Counted from the stretch's first letter, positions 47,381 to 58,065 are shown. The stretch is 64,000 nucleotides of DNA from Methanomicrobia archaeon DTU008 (GCA_001512965.1 LFRW01000042.1:6185-70184), one strand, 5' to 3'. The notes: generated from the sequence alone by a model not told the origin. A program made the numbers and translations.

Positions 47381-48016
47381 TCATCTCGGCTGATCCCGGC
47401 ATTCTGAATTGTTGTTCTTCCACCTGCCGTAGGCTACCCATGCGATGAATGCCACGCCGATCGCGGCAAGGATGACAAGGTCCCAGCCCTCCAGACTTTC
47501 CGATATGCGCAGGTAGCTCGCGCCGAGCAGGTATCCGGCGACCGTCAGGACGCTGTTCCAGATGAGCGCCCCTACGAACGTGAAGATGACGAAACGGGTA
47601 AAGCCCATCTTGGCGATCCCGGCCGGGAAGGATATGACCGACCGTATGCCGGGCAGGGAGTGGCCAAGCAGTATGCCATAGTTGCCCCAGCGGTCGAACC
47701 AGGCATCGGCCTTGCATAGGCTGTCATGCCCGAAGCCGAAGTAACGGCCGTAGCGGTCCACGAACGGACGCCCCAGCCTCCGGCCGATGAGATATGCTAC
47801 CGATGACCCGCTGGTCGCCCCCGCAGAACTGATCAGCACCACCAAGACGATATTGAACCGTCCAACGGAAGCAAGATATCCGGCCAAGGGCACAATGATC
47901 TCGCTTGGGATCGGCGTGAAGATGCCTTCTATGAACATCGCCAGGAAGATGCCCAGGTAGCCAGACTGGTCTATCAATCCGATGACTAGATCATTGAGCG
48001 TCTCCAGTATACTCAT
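47381..48016 (-). CDS. DedA/SNARE-associated family membrane protein
   Basis: FIEGIFTPIPSEIIVPLAGYLAS; SAGATSGSSVAYLIGRRLGRPFVDRYGRYFG; SLPGIRSVISFPAG. Confidence 0.9.
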   Translation of the reverse strand: MSILETLNDLVIGLIDQSGYLGIFLAMFIEGIFTPIPSEIIVPLAGYLASVGRFNIVLVVLISSAGATSGSSVAYLIGRRLGRPFVDRYGRYFGFGHDSLCKADAWFDRWGNYGILLGHSLPGIRSVISFPAGIAKMGFTRFVIFTFVGALIWNSVLTVAGYLLGASYLRISESLEGWDLVILAAIGVAFIAWVAYGRWKNNNSECRDQPR

Positions 48017-48124
48017 GGGGCATCCCCGGTCTTCCAAGGGCAATGGAGGCTACGATATAAAATATGGCAGGAGACGACCGGCCGCAAATCTATTGAACAT
48101 GGGCACCGTTCAGGATGCACTCCC

Positions 48125-49333
48125 ATGGTAGATTTTCGTCCCTTCCACGGAACCCTGCCCCGCTTGGGCAGTGACGAGAGCATCACTGAGCGCATATCCC
48201 CTCCGTATGACATCATCTCGGAGGAGGAGCGGGCGAGGCTGCAGGGGATGATGTACAACATCACCCGTATCACCCTAGGCGGCCTGAACGGCAGGTACGA
48301 GGACGCCGCCAGGCTCCTGGACGGATGGATATCGTCCGGTAAATTGGAACGGGACGGCAAGGAGTGCTATTACCTGTACAGGCAGAGCTTCCAGGTCAAT
48401 GAAGGATGGAGGTCGAGGATAGGGATCATCGGCATACTGAGGACGGAAAGTTACGATGATGGCAACGTCATACCCCATGAGGAGACGTTCTCGAACGTCA
48501 AGGAGGATCGCCTCAACCTGCTCAGGGCGACCGCCACCCACTGCGAGTCCATCTTCGGCCTCATCGACCGCTCTGACATCGATCTTGAAGAGGTATGCAA
48601 GCAGGCTGAGGGTCTGTTCGACGTCACCGATGACATGGGCACCGTCCACCAGATCCTCCGCGTCAGCGAGCCGGCGACCGTCGCGGCATTGAAGAACATG
48701 TTCTCCTCGAAGAAAATGCTCATCGCCGACGGGCATCATCGCTACGAGACCGCCTACCGCTACTCCCAGGAGAACCCCGGAGATGAGATGAAGGCATACG
48801 TGCTTTGCACGATGGTCTCCTCCCAGGACAGCGGCATGTTCGTCCACCCTACCCACCGCCTGGTGAAGGGTTTGGACTATCGGCCCGATGATCTGCTGAA
48901 CAGGATGCGGGAACGTTTCACGGTTCGAGAGGTGCGGGACGCGGAGCAGATGGAGGAAATGCTGATGGAAGCCTCCAACCCGACCTTCGGCCTGATGTTG
49001 AAGGATGGGAGCATGCATGTGGCGGAGTATACCGCTCCTCAGGACGATATCCTCTGGTCGGTCGACGCATACATCTGCCAAGAGGTCATATTCAATGAGG
49101 TGCTCCGATCCATGTCCGCTGGCGGCAGCCTCACGGTGGAGCATGACCATGAAATATCCACGGCGGCCAGGCGCATGGCCGACGGGGAACTGGACCTTGC
49201 AGTGATCATCCGCGCGCCTTCCCTCGAGCTGGTGTGGAAGGTGGCGGAGAGCGGACGAAAGATGCCCAAGAAGACCACATATTTCTGGCCAAAGGTCTGG
49301 TCCGGGTTCGTGCTCTACCAGATGGGACGATGA
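48125..49333 (+). CDS. DUF1015-family protein
   Basis: VDFRPFHGTLPRLGSDESITERISPPYDIISEEER; LIADGHHRYETAYRYSQE. Confidence 0.85.
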   Translation: MVDFRPFHGTLPRLGSDESITERISPPYDIISEEERARLQGMMYNITRITLGGLNGRYEDAARLLDGWISSGKLERDGKECYYLYRQSFQVNEGWRSRIGIIGILRTESYDDGNVIPHEETFSNVKEDRLNLLRATATHCESIFGLIDRSDIDLEEVCKQAEGLFDVTDDMGTVHQILRVSEPATVAALKNMFSSKKMLIADGHHRYETAYRYSQENPGDEMKAYVLCTMVSSQDSGMFVHPTHRLVKGLDYRPDDLLNRMRERFTVREVRDAEQMEEMLMEASNPTFGLMLKDGSMHVAEYTAPQDDILWSVDAYICQEVIFNEVLRSMSAGGSLTVEHDHEISTAARRMADGELDLAVIIRAPSLELVWKVAESGRKMPKKTTYFWPKVWSGFVLYQMGR

Positions 49334-49464
49334 TGTTAATTATCTAAAATGATATTATTTGATCCCATGAATACCTATATGTAACAGATGCTCCAAACTA
49401 GAATTCGCGAGGTCCACGGGGAACTCGTCGAGAATCTGGGGGGAGAAAAACGTTTGGGAGCAGG

Positions 49465-49560
49465 ATGGAAGTGGCACATGAGAGGCGGAGGTCGATCTAT
49501 CTTTTCGCCTTCATCCTGCTCCTATTGATCACATTGGTAGTGGTGCCTGGCACCGTTTGA
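49465..49560 (+). CDS. Putative 31-aa single-TM miniprotein
   Basis: MEVAHERRRSIYLFAFILLLLITLVVVPGTV in the gap between DUF1015 and the surface protein. Confidence 0.35.
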   Translation: MEVAHERRRSIYLFAFILLLLITLVVVPGTV

Positions 49561-49606
49561 AGCTCGCACCGGTGCCCCGGCACCTCTCTTTTTATCGCCG
49601 CCCGCG

Positions 49607-51289
49607 TCACAGGCGTTCATTGGGGCCGAACACGTCGTCCTCATATTCGTACCGGCGATCGTCGGGCTCGAAATCATCGAGTGTGTGCTCGGTCCGACGG
49701 GGTCGCCTTTCCGCCTTTTCCATCTTCCTCCACGAGCGGGGCTTACCCTTCATCTGCCTCTTTGGAGGGGACCAGCGACGTTTCCTGCCTCGCTCTCTCC
49801 TCACATAATATATAATCATCACCAGGGCGATGGCCAGAATGGCGACGGCCCATCCGATCATGGTGATGAGCTCTGACGAGGCCAGCTGCACCGCTCCCAC
49901 CGACCTTTCGGCACCTGGCACAACGTTGACGGGCATGGTCCTGGTCACATAGCCGGATAACGACACCGTGATCGTCTGGTTCCCCGATGGGGCCTCCAGG
50001 CGGAAGGAGCCGTCGTCGGCGGTGACCGTGCTCGGGCCGCCTGGCATGTAGACCCGGGCGTTGGCCAGCGGAGATCCATCGGCGTCCTGGACGTAACCGA
50101 TCACGTATCCGCCGGAGATCGTGTTGAACGACCATGTATGATTCGCCCATTTCCCGCTGTGGTCGACGGCGACCACGCGGACCATGTACGTCGTTCCGAC
50201 CGCCAGGGGGGCGTCGGGAACGAAGATCAAGGTGTCGCCCTCACACCGCACCGTTCCATCGACCCCGAGCACGCCGATGGTGCTGGCCTCCGGGTCGATG
50301 GGTTTGGAGTATCGTATCCAGATCTCGGTCCCTATCACGGCCCCATTGACGGGAAATGCGTCCTCGATGCTCAGCGGCACGGTGTTGAAGGAAATGCTCT
50401 TTCGGGCGGTGTTATTGGCTGAATCGATCGCCACGATATCCAACGTGTACTGTCCTTCCTTGAGCTCATTGAACCGTATCTCGCGTTTGGAGGCGGCCAC
50501 GGTGGTCTGATACGCTCCGTTGAGGTACACGTCGAAGCCGACTATGTTGCCGCCTTCATCGCTGGCCGTCCACTCCACCGTGACGGTACCGCTATCGGGA
50601 CCGTTTCCGATCTGTAGTGGAAGTATCTCCAGCGTTGGGATGGTGGTGTCGACCGAGAACACGACGGTCCGCTCCGTGGAGTTGCCGAACCAGTCGTATG
50701 CCGTGATCTTGACTGTGTATCCGGCGTTCTCGAGATCCTCCAGCGTGTACGACGATTCGGTGCCGTTCAACCTGACAGTCTTGAGATGGTCGCCGCCCTT
50801 CGTCACCTCGACGATGAAACGAGAGATGGGGGATGCGTCGTAAGCATTCCACAGGATGGGGACATCCGTAGTGTTGAGGGCATAGCCATTGGACGGCGAG
50901 ACTATCTCCAGCTTAGGGTCCGAGGTATCGACGAAGAACGTGACCGTTAACCACTGCGAGTCGGTCCCTGTGAACGCCCATATCTCCACACTGTGGGACC
51001 CATCCCCCAGTCCGGTCAGCTCCACGCTACTTTTTGCATCGGTGCCGCTGAGAGGGACCTTATCGAGATAGATCACACAGGACACGTCGGGTAAGAGGGT
51101 CTCCCATTCCAACGTCACCGTACTGTCGCCGATGACCTCGTTGGCCTGTGGCGAGATTATCCTGACCAGCGGTTGCGGTTCGTCGGCCGCCGCCGAAGCC
51201 ATCATGGGCGACGCGATGACGCACATGACCAGCAGAGCTGCTAATGCTCTAATTCTCATCCCATCCCATCCAAAAAAGGGAAAGCGCAT
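49607..51289 (-). CDS. Surface protein with Ig-like/cadherin-like repeats, carboxypeptidase-regulatory-like domain and C-terminal TM
   Basis: Signal peptide; repeated FSVDT..PTLEI units; GYVQDADGSPLANARVYMPGGPSTVTADDGSFRLEAPSGNQTITVSLSGY; TM before basic tail. Confidence 0.75.
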   Translation of the reverse strand: MRFPFFGWDGMRIRALAALLVMCVIASPMMASAAADEPQPLVRIISPQANEVIGDSTVTLEWETLLPDVSCVIYLDKVPLSGTDAKSSVELTGLGDGSHSVEIWAFTGTDSQWLTVTFFVDTSDPKLEIVSPSNGYALNTTDVPILWNAYDASPISRFIVEVTKGGDHLKTVRLNGTESSYTLEDLENAGYTVKITAYDWFGNSTERTVVFSVDTTIPTLEILPLQIGNGPDSGTVTVEWTASDEGGNIVGFDVYLNGAYQTTVAASKREIRFNELKEGQYTLDIVAIDSANNTARKSISFNTVPLSIEDAFPVNGAVIGTEIWIRYSKPIDPEASTIGVLGVDGTVRCEGDTLIFVPDAPLAVGTTYMVRVVAVDHSGKWANHTWSFNTISGGYVIGYVQDADGSPLANARVYMPGGPSTVTADDGSFRLEAPSGNQTITVSLSGYVTRTMPVNVVPGAERSVGAVQLASSELITMIGWAVAILAIALVMIIYYVRRERGRKRRWSPPKRQMKGKPRSWRKMEKAERRPRRTEHTLDDFEPDDRRYEYEDDVFGPNERL

Positions 51290-51323
51290 GCTTGTTTATA
51301 AAATAACGGAAGTGGATTAGAAA

Positions 51324-51398
51324 TGGAGCCACTGGAGGGAATTGAACCCTCGACCTACGCCTTACCAAGGCGTCGCTATACCTCTAAGCCACAGTGGC
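51324..51398 (-). tRNA. tRNA-Thr (anticodon GGT)
   Basis: GCCACTGTGGCTTAGAGGTATAGCGACGCCTTGGTAAGGCGTAGGTCGAGGGTTCAATTCCCTCCAGTGGCTCCA. Confidence 0.95.
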
Positions 51399-51538
51399 AG
51401 TGGAGACCACGAAACCGCTTGACAGTTATATAGGTTTCGTCCCCGATGGCGGAGCCTATACTGGCCATGGAACTCGAGCACGGATCCGGGCCGACCGCTC
51501 ATCAAGAGAGACGAGTTCGCCGACCGGTTGCAGTGCGA

Positions 51539-51931
51539 TCAACCGGCCAGGGGCGTCGACAGTATGCCCAGGGATTCGTAGGAGAGGACCATCAGGCCCT
51601 TTTCAGCATGCTTCCTCAGACGACTGTACACCTCAAGGTACGCTTCGGTCGGAACGATGACCGCAACCAGTATGTCCTCGTCCCCTGCATCGATGTACTC
51701 TTGCTCCGCGAGCTCCCGTCGCCAGCTGAGGTCCGACTCCACGAACTCCACGCTTATCAGAAGGTCCTCTAGGGCGGTTATGATGATGCCACGGTTCTCA
51801 TCCCCTATTATCTCGTAGCCGATCACGAGATCGGGGTCATCTTCCTCTATCTGCTCGATGCGCTGCAGAATGACATCTTCGATGTCGATCAACACTCCCA
51901 ATTCGTCCTTCATCGTAGATAAAAGGTTCAT
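51539..51931 (-). CDS. Hypothetical acidic protein
   Basis: Intact ORF; no family recognised. Confidence 0.55.
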   Translation of the reverse strand: MNLLSTMKDELGVLIDIEDVILQRIEQIEEDDPDLVIGYEIIGDENRGIIITALEDLLISVEFVESDLSWRRELAEQEYIDAGDEDILVAVIVPTEAYLEVYSRLRKHAEKGLMVLSYESLGILSTPLAG

Positions 51932-52010
51932 CCGATGGCGCCATCTTTTCGTTCTTTGATAGCCACGGCATCAGCAATGCTTATGACCGTCCCGCCGGTA
52001 AGGGAGGGGC

Positions 52011-53921
52011 ATGAAGGATGAGATGAGCGCGTTCGACATCCTCGCCATGACCTCGGAGATGCAGATACTTAAGGGAGGCTATCTTGACAAGATCTTCCAT
52101 TGGGACGGCAGGAACATCCTGCTGCGCATCAACACGCCCACCGCCGGGCGGAAGGAGCTCGTTCTGCAAGACCTCCGCTGGCTCTACATCTCGCCCGACC
52201 GGCCGGAGATGCCCGACACGCCATCCCAGTTCGCGGTACACCTCAGGAAGATACTGACCAATGGCCGCATATCCTCGATCCAGCAGAGGGAGTTCGACAG
52301 GGTCGTGGTGATGGACATCGAGAAGGGTCCGACATCCTTCCAGATCATCATCGAGCTGTTCGGAGGCGGCAACCTCATCGTCACCTCCGAGGGCAAGATC
52401 GTCAGCTCGGTCGTGTCAAGAAAATGGCGGCATCGCGAGATACGGCCTGGCGTCGAGTACGTCTTCCCTCCCTCCAGGTTCGACCCCACCTCCATGGACG
52501 CCGCCTCGTTCCGGCGCACGGTGCTCGGGTCGACGTCCGATACCGTACGCACCCTGGCCACCGCCATCAATGTGGGAGGGCAGACCGCCGAGGAGGCATG
52601 CAGGAGGGCAGGGGTCGATAAGAGCACCAAGGCTAAGGAACTGACGGACGATGACCTCTCTAGATTATACGACGCGCTAATCCTCATGTTGAACGAGGCC
52701 GCCACCGCCCGCCGCCCCCGCGAGGTGTTGAAGGACGGAAAGCCCATAGATGTCACGCCCATCCCGCTGCTGCTTTACGCCACGGAGGAGGCAAGGGAGC
52801 ACAAGAGCTTCTCCGACGCCATCCACAGCTACATCTCATCCATGGAGCCCCCGAAGGAGGAGGACGCAGAGCTGGCAAGGCTGCAGAGGCAGCTGGAACA
52901 GCAGAGAAAGGCCATAGAGGCCCAGGAAGCCGAGGCCCGCGTGTTCGTGGAGATGGCCGAGGCCATCTACTCCGACTACCTGGGCACGGAGGCTCTGCTG
53001 AAGGCCGCATCGAGGCTCTCGGGAATGAAGTGGGATGCTGCGCGTACGGAAGGCGTGAAGATCCCGGGGGTGCTGTCGGTGGACCCCGAGAGGCATATGC
53101 TCAAGGCCTCCATATCGGGCAAGGAAGTGGAACTGGACTACACCCTCGGCGTTGAAGGCAACGCCGATCGATTGTACCGCATATCGAAGGAGTTCAAGGA
53201 CAAGATGGAAGGCGCCAGGAACGCCCTCAAGGACACCGAGGCCCGGCTGGCGAAACGTATCAAGGAGGGTGAGAGGGAGAGACTGGCCGAGAAGCATGTT
53301 GCGCGCAAGACCAAGGAGTTCTGGTTCGAGCGATACAAATGGTTCATCACCTCGGGAGGGAAGTTGGTCATGTCAGGAAGGGACGCCCGTTCCAACGACC
53401 AGCTGGTGAAAAAGCATCTGAAGCCCGCCGATCGATATGCGCACGCCGACATCCACGGCGCCCCGAGCGTGGTGGTGAAGGAGGGCGAGAACGCCACCGA
53501 GCAAGAGATGGAGGAGGCATGCGCCTTCGCCCTGGCGCATTCCAAGGCCTGGACGGCGGGGGCCAGTGAGGGGACGGCGTACTGGGTGCTTCCAGACCAG
53601 GTGAGCAAGATGGCCCAGGCAGGGGAGTTCGTCCCCCGGGGAGCGTTCATCATCAGGGGCAAGAGGAACTATCTCTACCATCTCCCCCTCGAGCTGGCCA
53701 TCGGGGAGATTGAGTACGAGGGAGCAAGGAAGGTCATGTGTGCCCCACCGTCGGCGGTGAGGGGTAGATCGTCCAAGTATGTCATCATCCGTCCGGGAAA
53801 GACCGACCGCAGCAAAGCGTCGTCACAGCTGGCCCGCGCCTTCGAGGTGCCGGAGGAAGAGATATCACGGATCCTGCCGCCTGGGGATGTTGAGATCGTG
53901 GAGCGGGTCGGCATGGATTGA
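52011..53921 (+). CDS. rqcH: RqcH/NFACT-family ribosome quality control protein
   Basis: MSAFDILAMTSEMQILKGGYLDKIFHW; C-terminal FITSGGKLVMSGRDARSNDQLVKKHLKPADRYAHADIHGAPSVVVKEG. Confidence 0.9.
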   Translation: MKDEMSAFDILAMTSEMQILKGGYLDKIFHWDGRNILLRINTPTAGRKELVLQDLRWLYISPDRPEMPDTPSQFAVHLRKILTNGRISSIQQREFDRVVVMDIEKGPTSFQIIIELFGGGNLIVTSEGKIVSSVVSRKWRHREIRPGVEYVFPPSRFDPTSMDAASFRRTVLGSTSDTVRTLATAINVGGQTAEEACRRAGVDKSTKAKELTDDDLSRLYDALILMLNEAATARRPREVLKDGKPIDVTPIPLLLYATEEAREHKSFSDAIHSYISSMEPPKEEDAELARLQRQLEQQRKAIEAQEAEARVFVEMAEAIYSDYLGTEALLKAASRLSGMKWDAARTEGVKIPGVLSVDPERHMLKASISGKEVELDYTLGVEGNADRLYRISKEFKDKMEGARNALKDTEARLAKRIKEGERERLAEKHVARKTKEFWFERYKWFITSGGKLVMSGRDARSNDQLVKKHLKPADRYAHADIHGAPSVVVKEGENATEQEMEEACAFALAHSKAWTAGASEGTAYWVLPDQVSKMAQAGEFVPRGAFIIRGKRNYLYHLPLELAIGEIEYEGARKVMCAPPSAVRGRSSKYVIIRPGKTDRSKASSQLARAFEVPEEEISRILPPGDVEIVERVGMD

Positions 53922-53929
53922 GAGAAGAA

Positions 53930-54006
53930 TGGCGCCCGCGCTGGGATTCGAACCCAAGTCCAAAGATCCGCAATCTTTTAGGATATCCAAGCTACCCCAC
54001 GCGGGC
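53930..54006 (-). tRNA. tRNA-Arg (anticodon GCG)
   Basis: GCCCGCGTGGGGTAGCTTGGATATCCTAAAAGATTGCGGATCTTTGGACTTGGGTTCGAATCCCAGCGCGGGCGCCA. Confidence 0.95.
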
Positions 54007-54135
54007 CTGATTCCTGATTCATGTCACCCTTTAATACCTTTCGCCTCGAGACCCCCACGCCTCTCATTATCAATGCAGATAGTGGTAGGAAAAGGGGCTT
54101 AATCCTTGCCCCCTTAGGTAGGGCATAGGGATGCA

Positions 54136-54441
54136 ATGAAAGACTATCGCATATGGGTGGAGGTCGCAGGGAGGAAAAGGAAATGCCACCGCTGCGATGG
54201 CGAGATAGACAAGGGGGTCATGTTCATCCGCTCCGGCGACCGCGAGTCGCCACGCCGCGCCCGTTCCATATGTGCGTCGTGCTTCGAGGAGGTCATGGAC
54301 GACCTCTCACATGATTTTCAAGCCTTGAAGTCCTCCGCGGCGCAGTGTGCCGATATGGCCTTCGTCCCGATAGGCCCTCGATGCTTCGCCTGCGGTATGA
54401 CGCCAGAACGCTGTCAGTGCGGACGTGAGGCTTACCGCTAA
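54136..54441 (+). CDS. Hypothetical Cys-rich zinc-binding protein
   Basis: CHRCDGEI...CASCFEEV...CFACGMTPERCQCG. Confidence 0.55.
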   Translation: MKDYRIWVEVAGRKRKCHRCDGEIDKGVMFIRSGDRESPRRARSICASCFEEVMDDLSHDFQALKSSAAQCADMAFVPIGPRCFACGMTPERCQCGREAYR

Positions 54442-55298
54442 TACGTCGTGATCATGTCCAACTTCCCCTTCCGCCTGGCATTGCGGTCGGCAAGGTGGAA
54501 CATCGCCAGGGACAGTGCGGCGAAGACCAGGGTGGACGCCAGAAGGAAAGATAGGATCGTCAGGTCGCCAAAGTCCTGAAGGCCTCCCAGCATGGCGATC
54601 CCTTCTCCAGGGTACAGTGAGCGCCGTATCAGCTCCAGCCAGTACGTCACCGGTATCATGAGGCCGATGGCCTGCCCCCATGCAGGCAGCACCGTGATGG
54701 GGAAGACCGCACCGCACAGCAGGTACACCAGTCCGCCCACGCCTTCGTTGATGGAGGTGGAGTGCTTGGCCGTAAGCATGGATATGCCGGCCAGGGCCAG
54801 GCCCAGGGAGACGAGGCAGGCGAGCCCGAGCAGCATTGCTATCGCGAACAGCGGCCAGTCCACGAGCATGGGGTCGAAGGGGAGGCCGAGGACCAGGATG
54901 CCGAACGCCATTGATATGACGACCGCCAGCGCCGCCAGCGCCACCTTGCCCGTGGCGCGGCCGATGATGTATACATACAGCGAGACGGGGGAGATGTAGA
55001 TGTTGCGCAGCGTCTGGTAGTGCTCCCTATCGGCATGGATGACGTATGTGATCCCGAAAACCACGCTGGATACGAACATGTAGAACGTGGCCCCCAGGTA
55101 GACGTAGGAGAAGAACGCGGGGTCGGAAGACACATCCTGCTTGATGATGAGATACATTATCACCAGTATGAGGGTCGTCGCTATGGGGCGTATGAAGGAA
55201 TAGAGGAGGAAGAGGGCCGGGCGGGCCCAGTTGGACTCTATCTGCCATCCCAGCCAGGCAGCTAGTCGCAGCGTCCGGAGGTGGTCCCTCACTGCCAT
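54438..55298 (-). CDS. ABC-2 type transporter permease
   Basis: Six-TM ABC-2 pattern, co-directional with a second permease and ATPase. Confidence 0.85.
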   Translation of the reverse strand: MAVRDHLRTLRLAAWLGWQIESNWARPALFLLYSFIRPIATTLILVIMYLIIKQDVSSDPAFFSYVYLGATFYMFVSSVVFGITYVIHADREHYQTLRNIYISPVSLYVYIIGRATGKVALAALAVVISMAFGILVLGLPFDPMLVDWPLFAIAMLLGLACLVSLGLALAGISMLTAKHSTSINEGVGGLVYLLCGAVFPITVLPAWGQAIGLMIPVTYWLELIRRSLYPGEGIAMLGGLQDFGDLTILSFLLASTLVFAALSLAMFHLADRNARRKGKLDMITTY

Positions 55299-56101
55299 CT
55301 CAGGGTCAGCCTCCCCTCCCTGCGACCGCGCTGTTCCATGCGGTCCAGAGAGAACGCCGCAAGCCAGATGAAGATCGCCGCCTGCAACGCCAATATGACG
55401 ACCTCCACCGTGACAGGGAGCAGGCCTCCTGCCAGCTCACCGAACAGCAGTTGGCGCATCGCGTCCAGGCCCAGCGTTATCGGTATGAGGGACGCTACGG
55501 CCGAGACCACCATGCCCAGCTCCCTGACCGGGAAGTAGAAGCCGGACATCAGGTAGACAGGTTCCTGCAGCAGATTGGAGATGTTCCAGGCATCTCGGCC
55601 GTACATCAGGAACAGGGAGGATAACGCCATCCCCATGCCATAGACGGCCAGCATCGTGAGGGTGAACACCGCCACGAGCGCAAGCGGGTCCGCCATCATT
55701 ATGTGCACCTGGAAGATGAGCACCCCCAGGACCAGGGTGCTTAGGGCCCTGACCGCCGATGTGAAGAGGCCTCCCAGGGCCATGCCTGCCAGCAGGGCCA
55801 TTCTCGACATGGGGGCCACCATGAACAACTGGAGGTTTCCCACCTCCCGCTCCCAGAACAGCTGGGCCGCCATCCCCCACAGCACGTTCAGCCAGAACGC
55901 GGTCATTGCCCCGCCCAGCACGACGAAGCCTTCGAAGACGGGGTCTGCGCCCAACGCGCGGTAGTAGAATATGTAGGCGGCCACGCCCAGCAGTGGAAGC
56001 AGGACGTCGAACACCACCCAGGACGGCTCCCTGGTCGCCCCGACGGTCCTGGCGTAGGCGCGCGCCAGGCCGGCCCGGATATTGAGGGCCCAGTCGCTCA
56101 T
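55289..56101 (-). CDS. ABC-2 type transporter permease
   Basis: WEREVGNLQLFMVAPMSRMALLAGMALGG; overlaps neighbours by a few nt. Confidence 0.85.
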   Translation of the reverse strand: MSDWALNIRAGLARAYARTVGATREPSWVVFDVLLPLLGVAAYIFYYRALGADPVFEGFVVLGGAMTAFWLNVLWGMAAQLFWEREVGNLQLFMVAPMSRMALLAGMALGGLFTSAVRALSTLVLGVLIFQVHIMMADPLALVAVFTLTMLAVYGMGMALSSLFLMYGRDAWNISNLLQEPVYLMSGFYFPVRELGMVVSAVASLIPITLGLDAMRQLLFGELAGGLLPVTVEVVILALQAAIFIWLAAFSLDRMEQRGRREGRLTLRWQ

Positions 56102-57051
56102 TCCAGCCCTCTTCCCACCAGATGCATGAACGCATCCTCCAGCGTTGGCTCGTTCTTGCTCAGTCCGACGACCTTCCCGCCCGCCGCCACCACGGCGGAT
56201 ATCACGTCAGCTATCACGGATTCATCTTCCAGCACCATGCGGACCTTCAGATGGCCGTTCGATGGCCTGGCGGTCAATCCCCTGACGCCGGTCAAGGAGG
56301 ATAGGCGCGCCGTGTCGATAGGGGTCGTCTCGATGAGGAAGGACGAGTCGTTGCCCACCCGGCGCTTGAGCCCGGCAGGCGTATCGACCGCCACGATCCT
56401 CCCGCGGTCGATTATGGCCACCCGGTCGCACAGCTCCTCCGCCTCCCTCATGTAATGGGTGGTCAGCATCATGGTGCGGCCTTCGCGCTCGCGGACCCAC
56501 CTGCGAAGATAGTTCCTTATCGAGATGCTCGTCGTGACATCCAGGCCGAGCGTCGGTTCGTCAAGAAATATCAGATCTGGATCGGTCGAGAACCCCCTTA
56601 TGATGTTCATCTTCTGACGCTGTCCCGTGGAGACGGTCCGGAGCTTGACGTCGGCCTTGTCCTCGAGGCCGAACTCCTCGAGCAGAGCATCGATGCGCTG
56701 CTTCGCGACCTTGCCCTGGACGCCATAGAACTGGGTGAACATCCAAAGGTTCTCGCGTATGGTCAAGAGCCCATAGCCAGATATCTCTCCCCCGGAGACC
56801 ATGTTGATGCGTTTCCTGATCTGCTTCGCCTCGGAGTCGACATCGTATCCCAATACGCGAGCGGTTCCGCTGGATGGAAGGAGAAGGGTGCACAGTATCT
56901 TTATCAACGTGGTCTTGCCGGCGCCGTTGGGGCCAAGGAGACCGAACAGTTCGCCCTCTTCCACAGTGAGGTCTACATCGTCGAGGGCTACGATCTCCTT
57001 CCGTCCGGAGAATACCCTGCTCAGGGACCGAACTTCAATGGCTGAGGACAC
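56098..57051 (-). CDS. ABC-2 exporter ATPase (daunorubicin-type)
   Basis: GLLGPNGAGKTTLIKILCTLLLPSSGTARVLGYDV; LSTGQRQ-like VSTGQRQKMNI; LIFLDEPTLGLD. Confidence 0.9.
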   Translation of the reverse strand: MSSAIEVRSLSRVFSGRKEIVALDDVDLTVEEGELFGLLGPNGAGKTTLIKILCTLLLPSSGTARVLGYDVDSEAKQIRKRINMVSGGEISGYGLLTIRENLWMFTQFYGVQGKVAKQRIDALLEEFGLEDKADVKLRTVSTGQRQKMNIIRGFSTDPDLIFLDEPTLGLDVTTSISIRNYLRRWVREREGRTMMLTTHYMREAEELCDRVAIIDRGRIVAVDTPAGLKRRVGNDSSFLIETTPIDTARLSSLTGVRGLTARPSNGHLKVRMVLEDESVIADVISAVVAAGGKVVGLSKNEPTLEDAFMHLVGRGLE

Positions 57052-57087
57052 CCTGGCAGGATTGGTTTCCTGATTAAAAACGATAGC

Positions 57088-57279
57088 TTAGTGTTCCATG
57101 TTCTGCCAGTAGGTGGTGACGTACCCGGCGACGCGGTTGCGCAAGGTCGTCGACTCTACATTGGTCAGCTTGGATACCAGCATCTTGTTGTTCTCGAAAT
57201 CGTCATTGAACACCGAAGGATATTTCTGAACGAGTTCGAGAGCAATTCTCTTGATGTAAGTGGAGCGGATGTTTCCCAT
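57088..57279 (-). CDS. rps17e: Ribosomal protein S17e
   Basis: [58 protein letters not shown]. Confidence 0.95.
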   Translation of the reverse strand: MGNIRSTYIKRIALELVQKYPSVFNDDFENNKMLVSKLTNVESTTLRNRVAGYVTTYWQNMEH

Positions 57280-57321
57280 GAATTCACCTGGGCTAGGAGG
57301 TTGGTTAAGGAAAAACCATAT

Positions 57322-58035
57322 TTAATCCTTTTCAGAACCCGCCGAAACACCCAGTCCGCCACGCTTCCGCAGGTCGTTGCGAGGGCGGCCGCACGACAGC
57401 GGGCCTTCTGGGCACCTTCCCCTGGAGACGCACGGGGGGCCGGCATTGGAGAAGATCGATGGCGAGACCTCTTGCACCTGGCGGAGCATCTCGTCCGCCA
57501 CCGCCCTCAATTCCCACTGCGCCCGGTTGCAGCATCTCAGCTCGAAGAAGTGCCACAGCTCCCTTGCGTTCATGGTGACCGTTATGTTGGTGACGCAAGC
57601 GTTTGGGAGCACGTAGCGGGCGTCTTCCTTCGGCACCCTCTCACTTAGGAAACGATATTCCTCCCATATGCGGTCCATCAGTTCGCGGTACCGGCTCGCT
57701 GCCTCCTCATCCCTGCCGATGCTCTCCGGCATCACGTAGTCGGCGTTCTCCATCTTCACGTAACGTTGTGATTGCTGGGAAAACGAGGCTATACGGTGTC
57801 TTACCAGCTGATGCGAGCTTGCCCTGCTAATCCCTTCGATGGAGAACGTGAACGCGGCATGCTCTATGACGGAATGATGGCCTGCGCTCAGGGGGGCCCT
57901 GAGGCGTCTTTCGATCCTCCCCTCGTCCTCTTCCTGCATGAGCTCCGATGCGCCTGAGCCGGAATAGCAGGAATGGGCGGCCGCGGCGCATAGACGCTCC
58001 GCGTTCTGGGTGTAAGAAAGGAGAGTGACTCGCAC
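57322..58035 (-). CDS. thyX: Flavin-dependent thymidylate synthase ThyX
   Basis: HHSVIEHAAFTFSIEGISRASSHQLVRHRIASFSQQSQRYV. Confidence 0.95.
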   Translation of the reverse strand: MRVTLLSYTQNAERLCAAAAHSCYSGSGASELMQEEDEGRIERRLRAPLSAGHHSVIEHAAFTFSIEGISRASSHQLVRHRIASFSQQSQRYVKMENADYVMPESIGRDEEAASRYRELMDRIWEEYRFLSERVPKEDARYVLPNACVTNITVTMNARELWHFFELRCCNRAQWELRAVADEMLRQVQEVSPSIFSNAGPPCVSRGRCPEGPLSCGRPRNDLRKRGGLGVSAGSEKD

Positions 58036-58065
58036 ACTACCCCATATGCGAGGGCGTTAAAAGCT

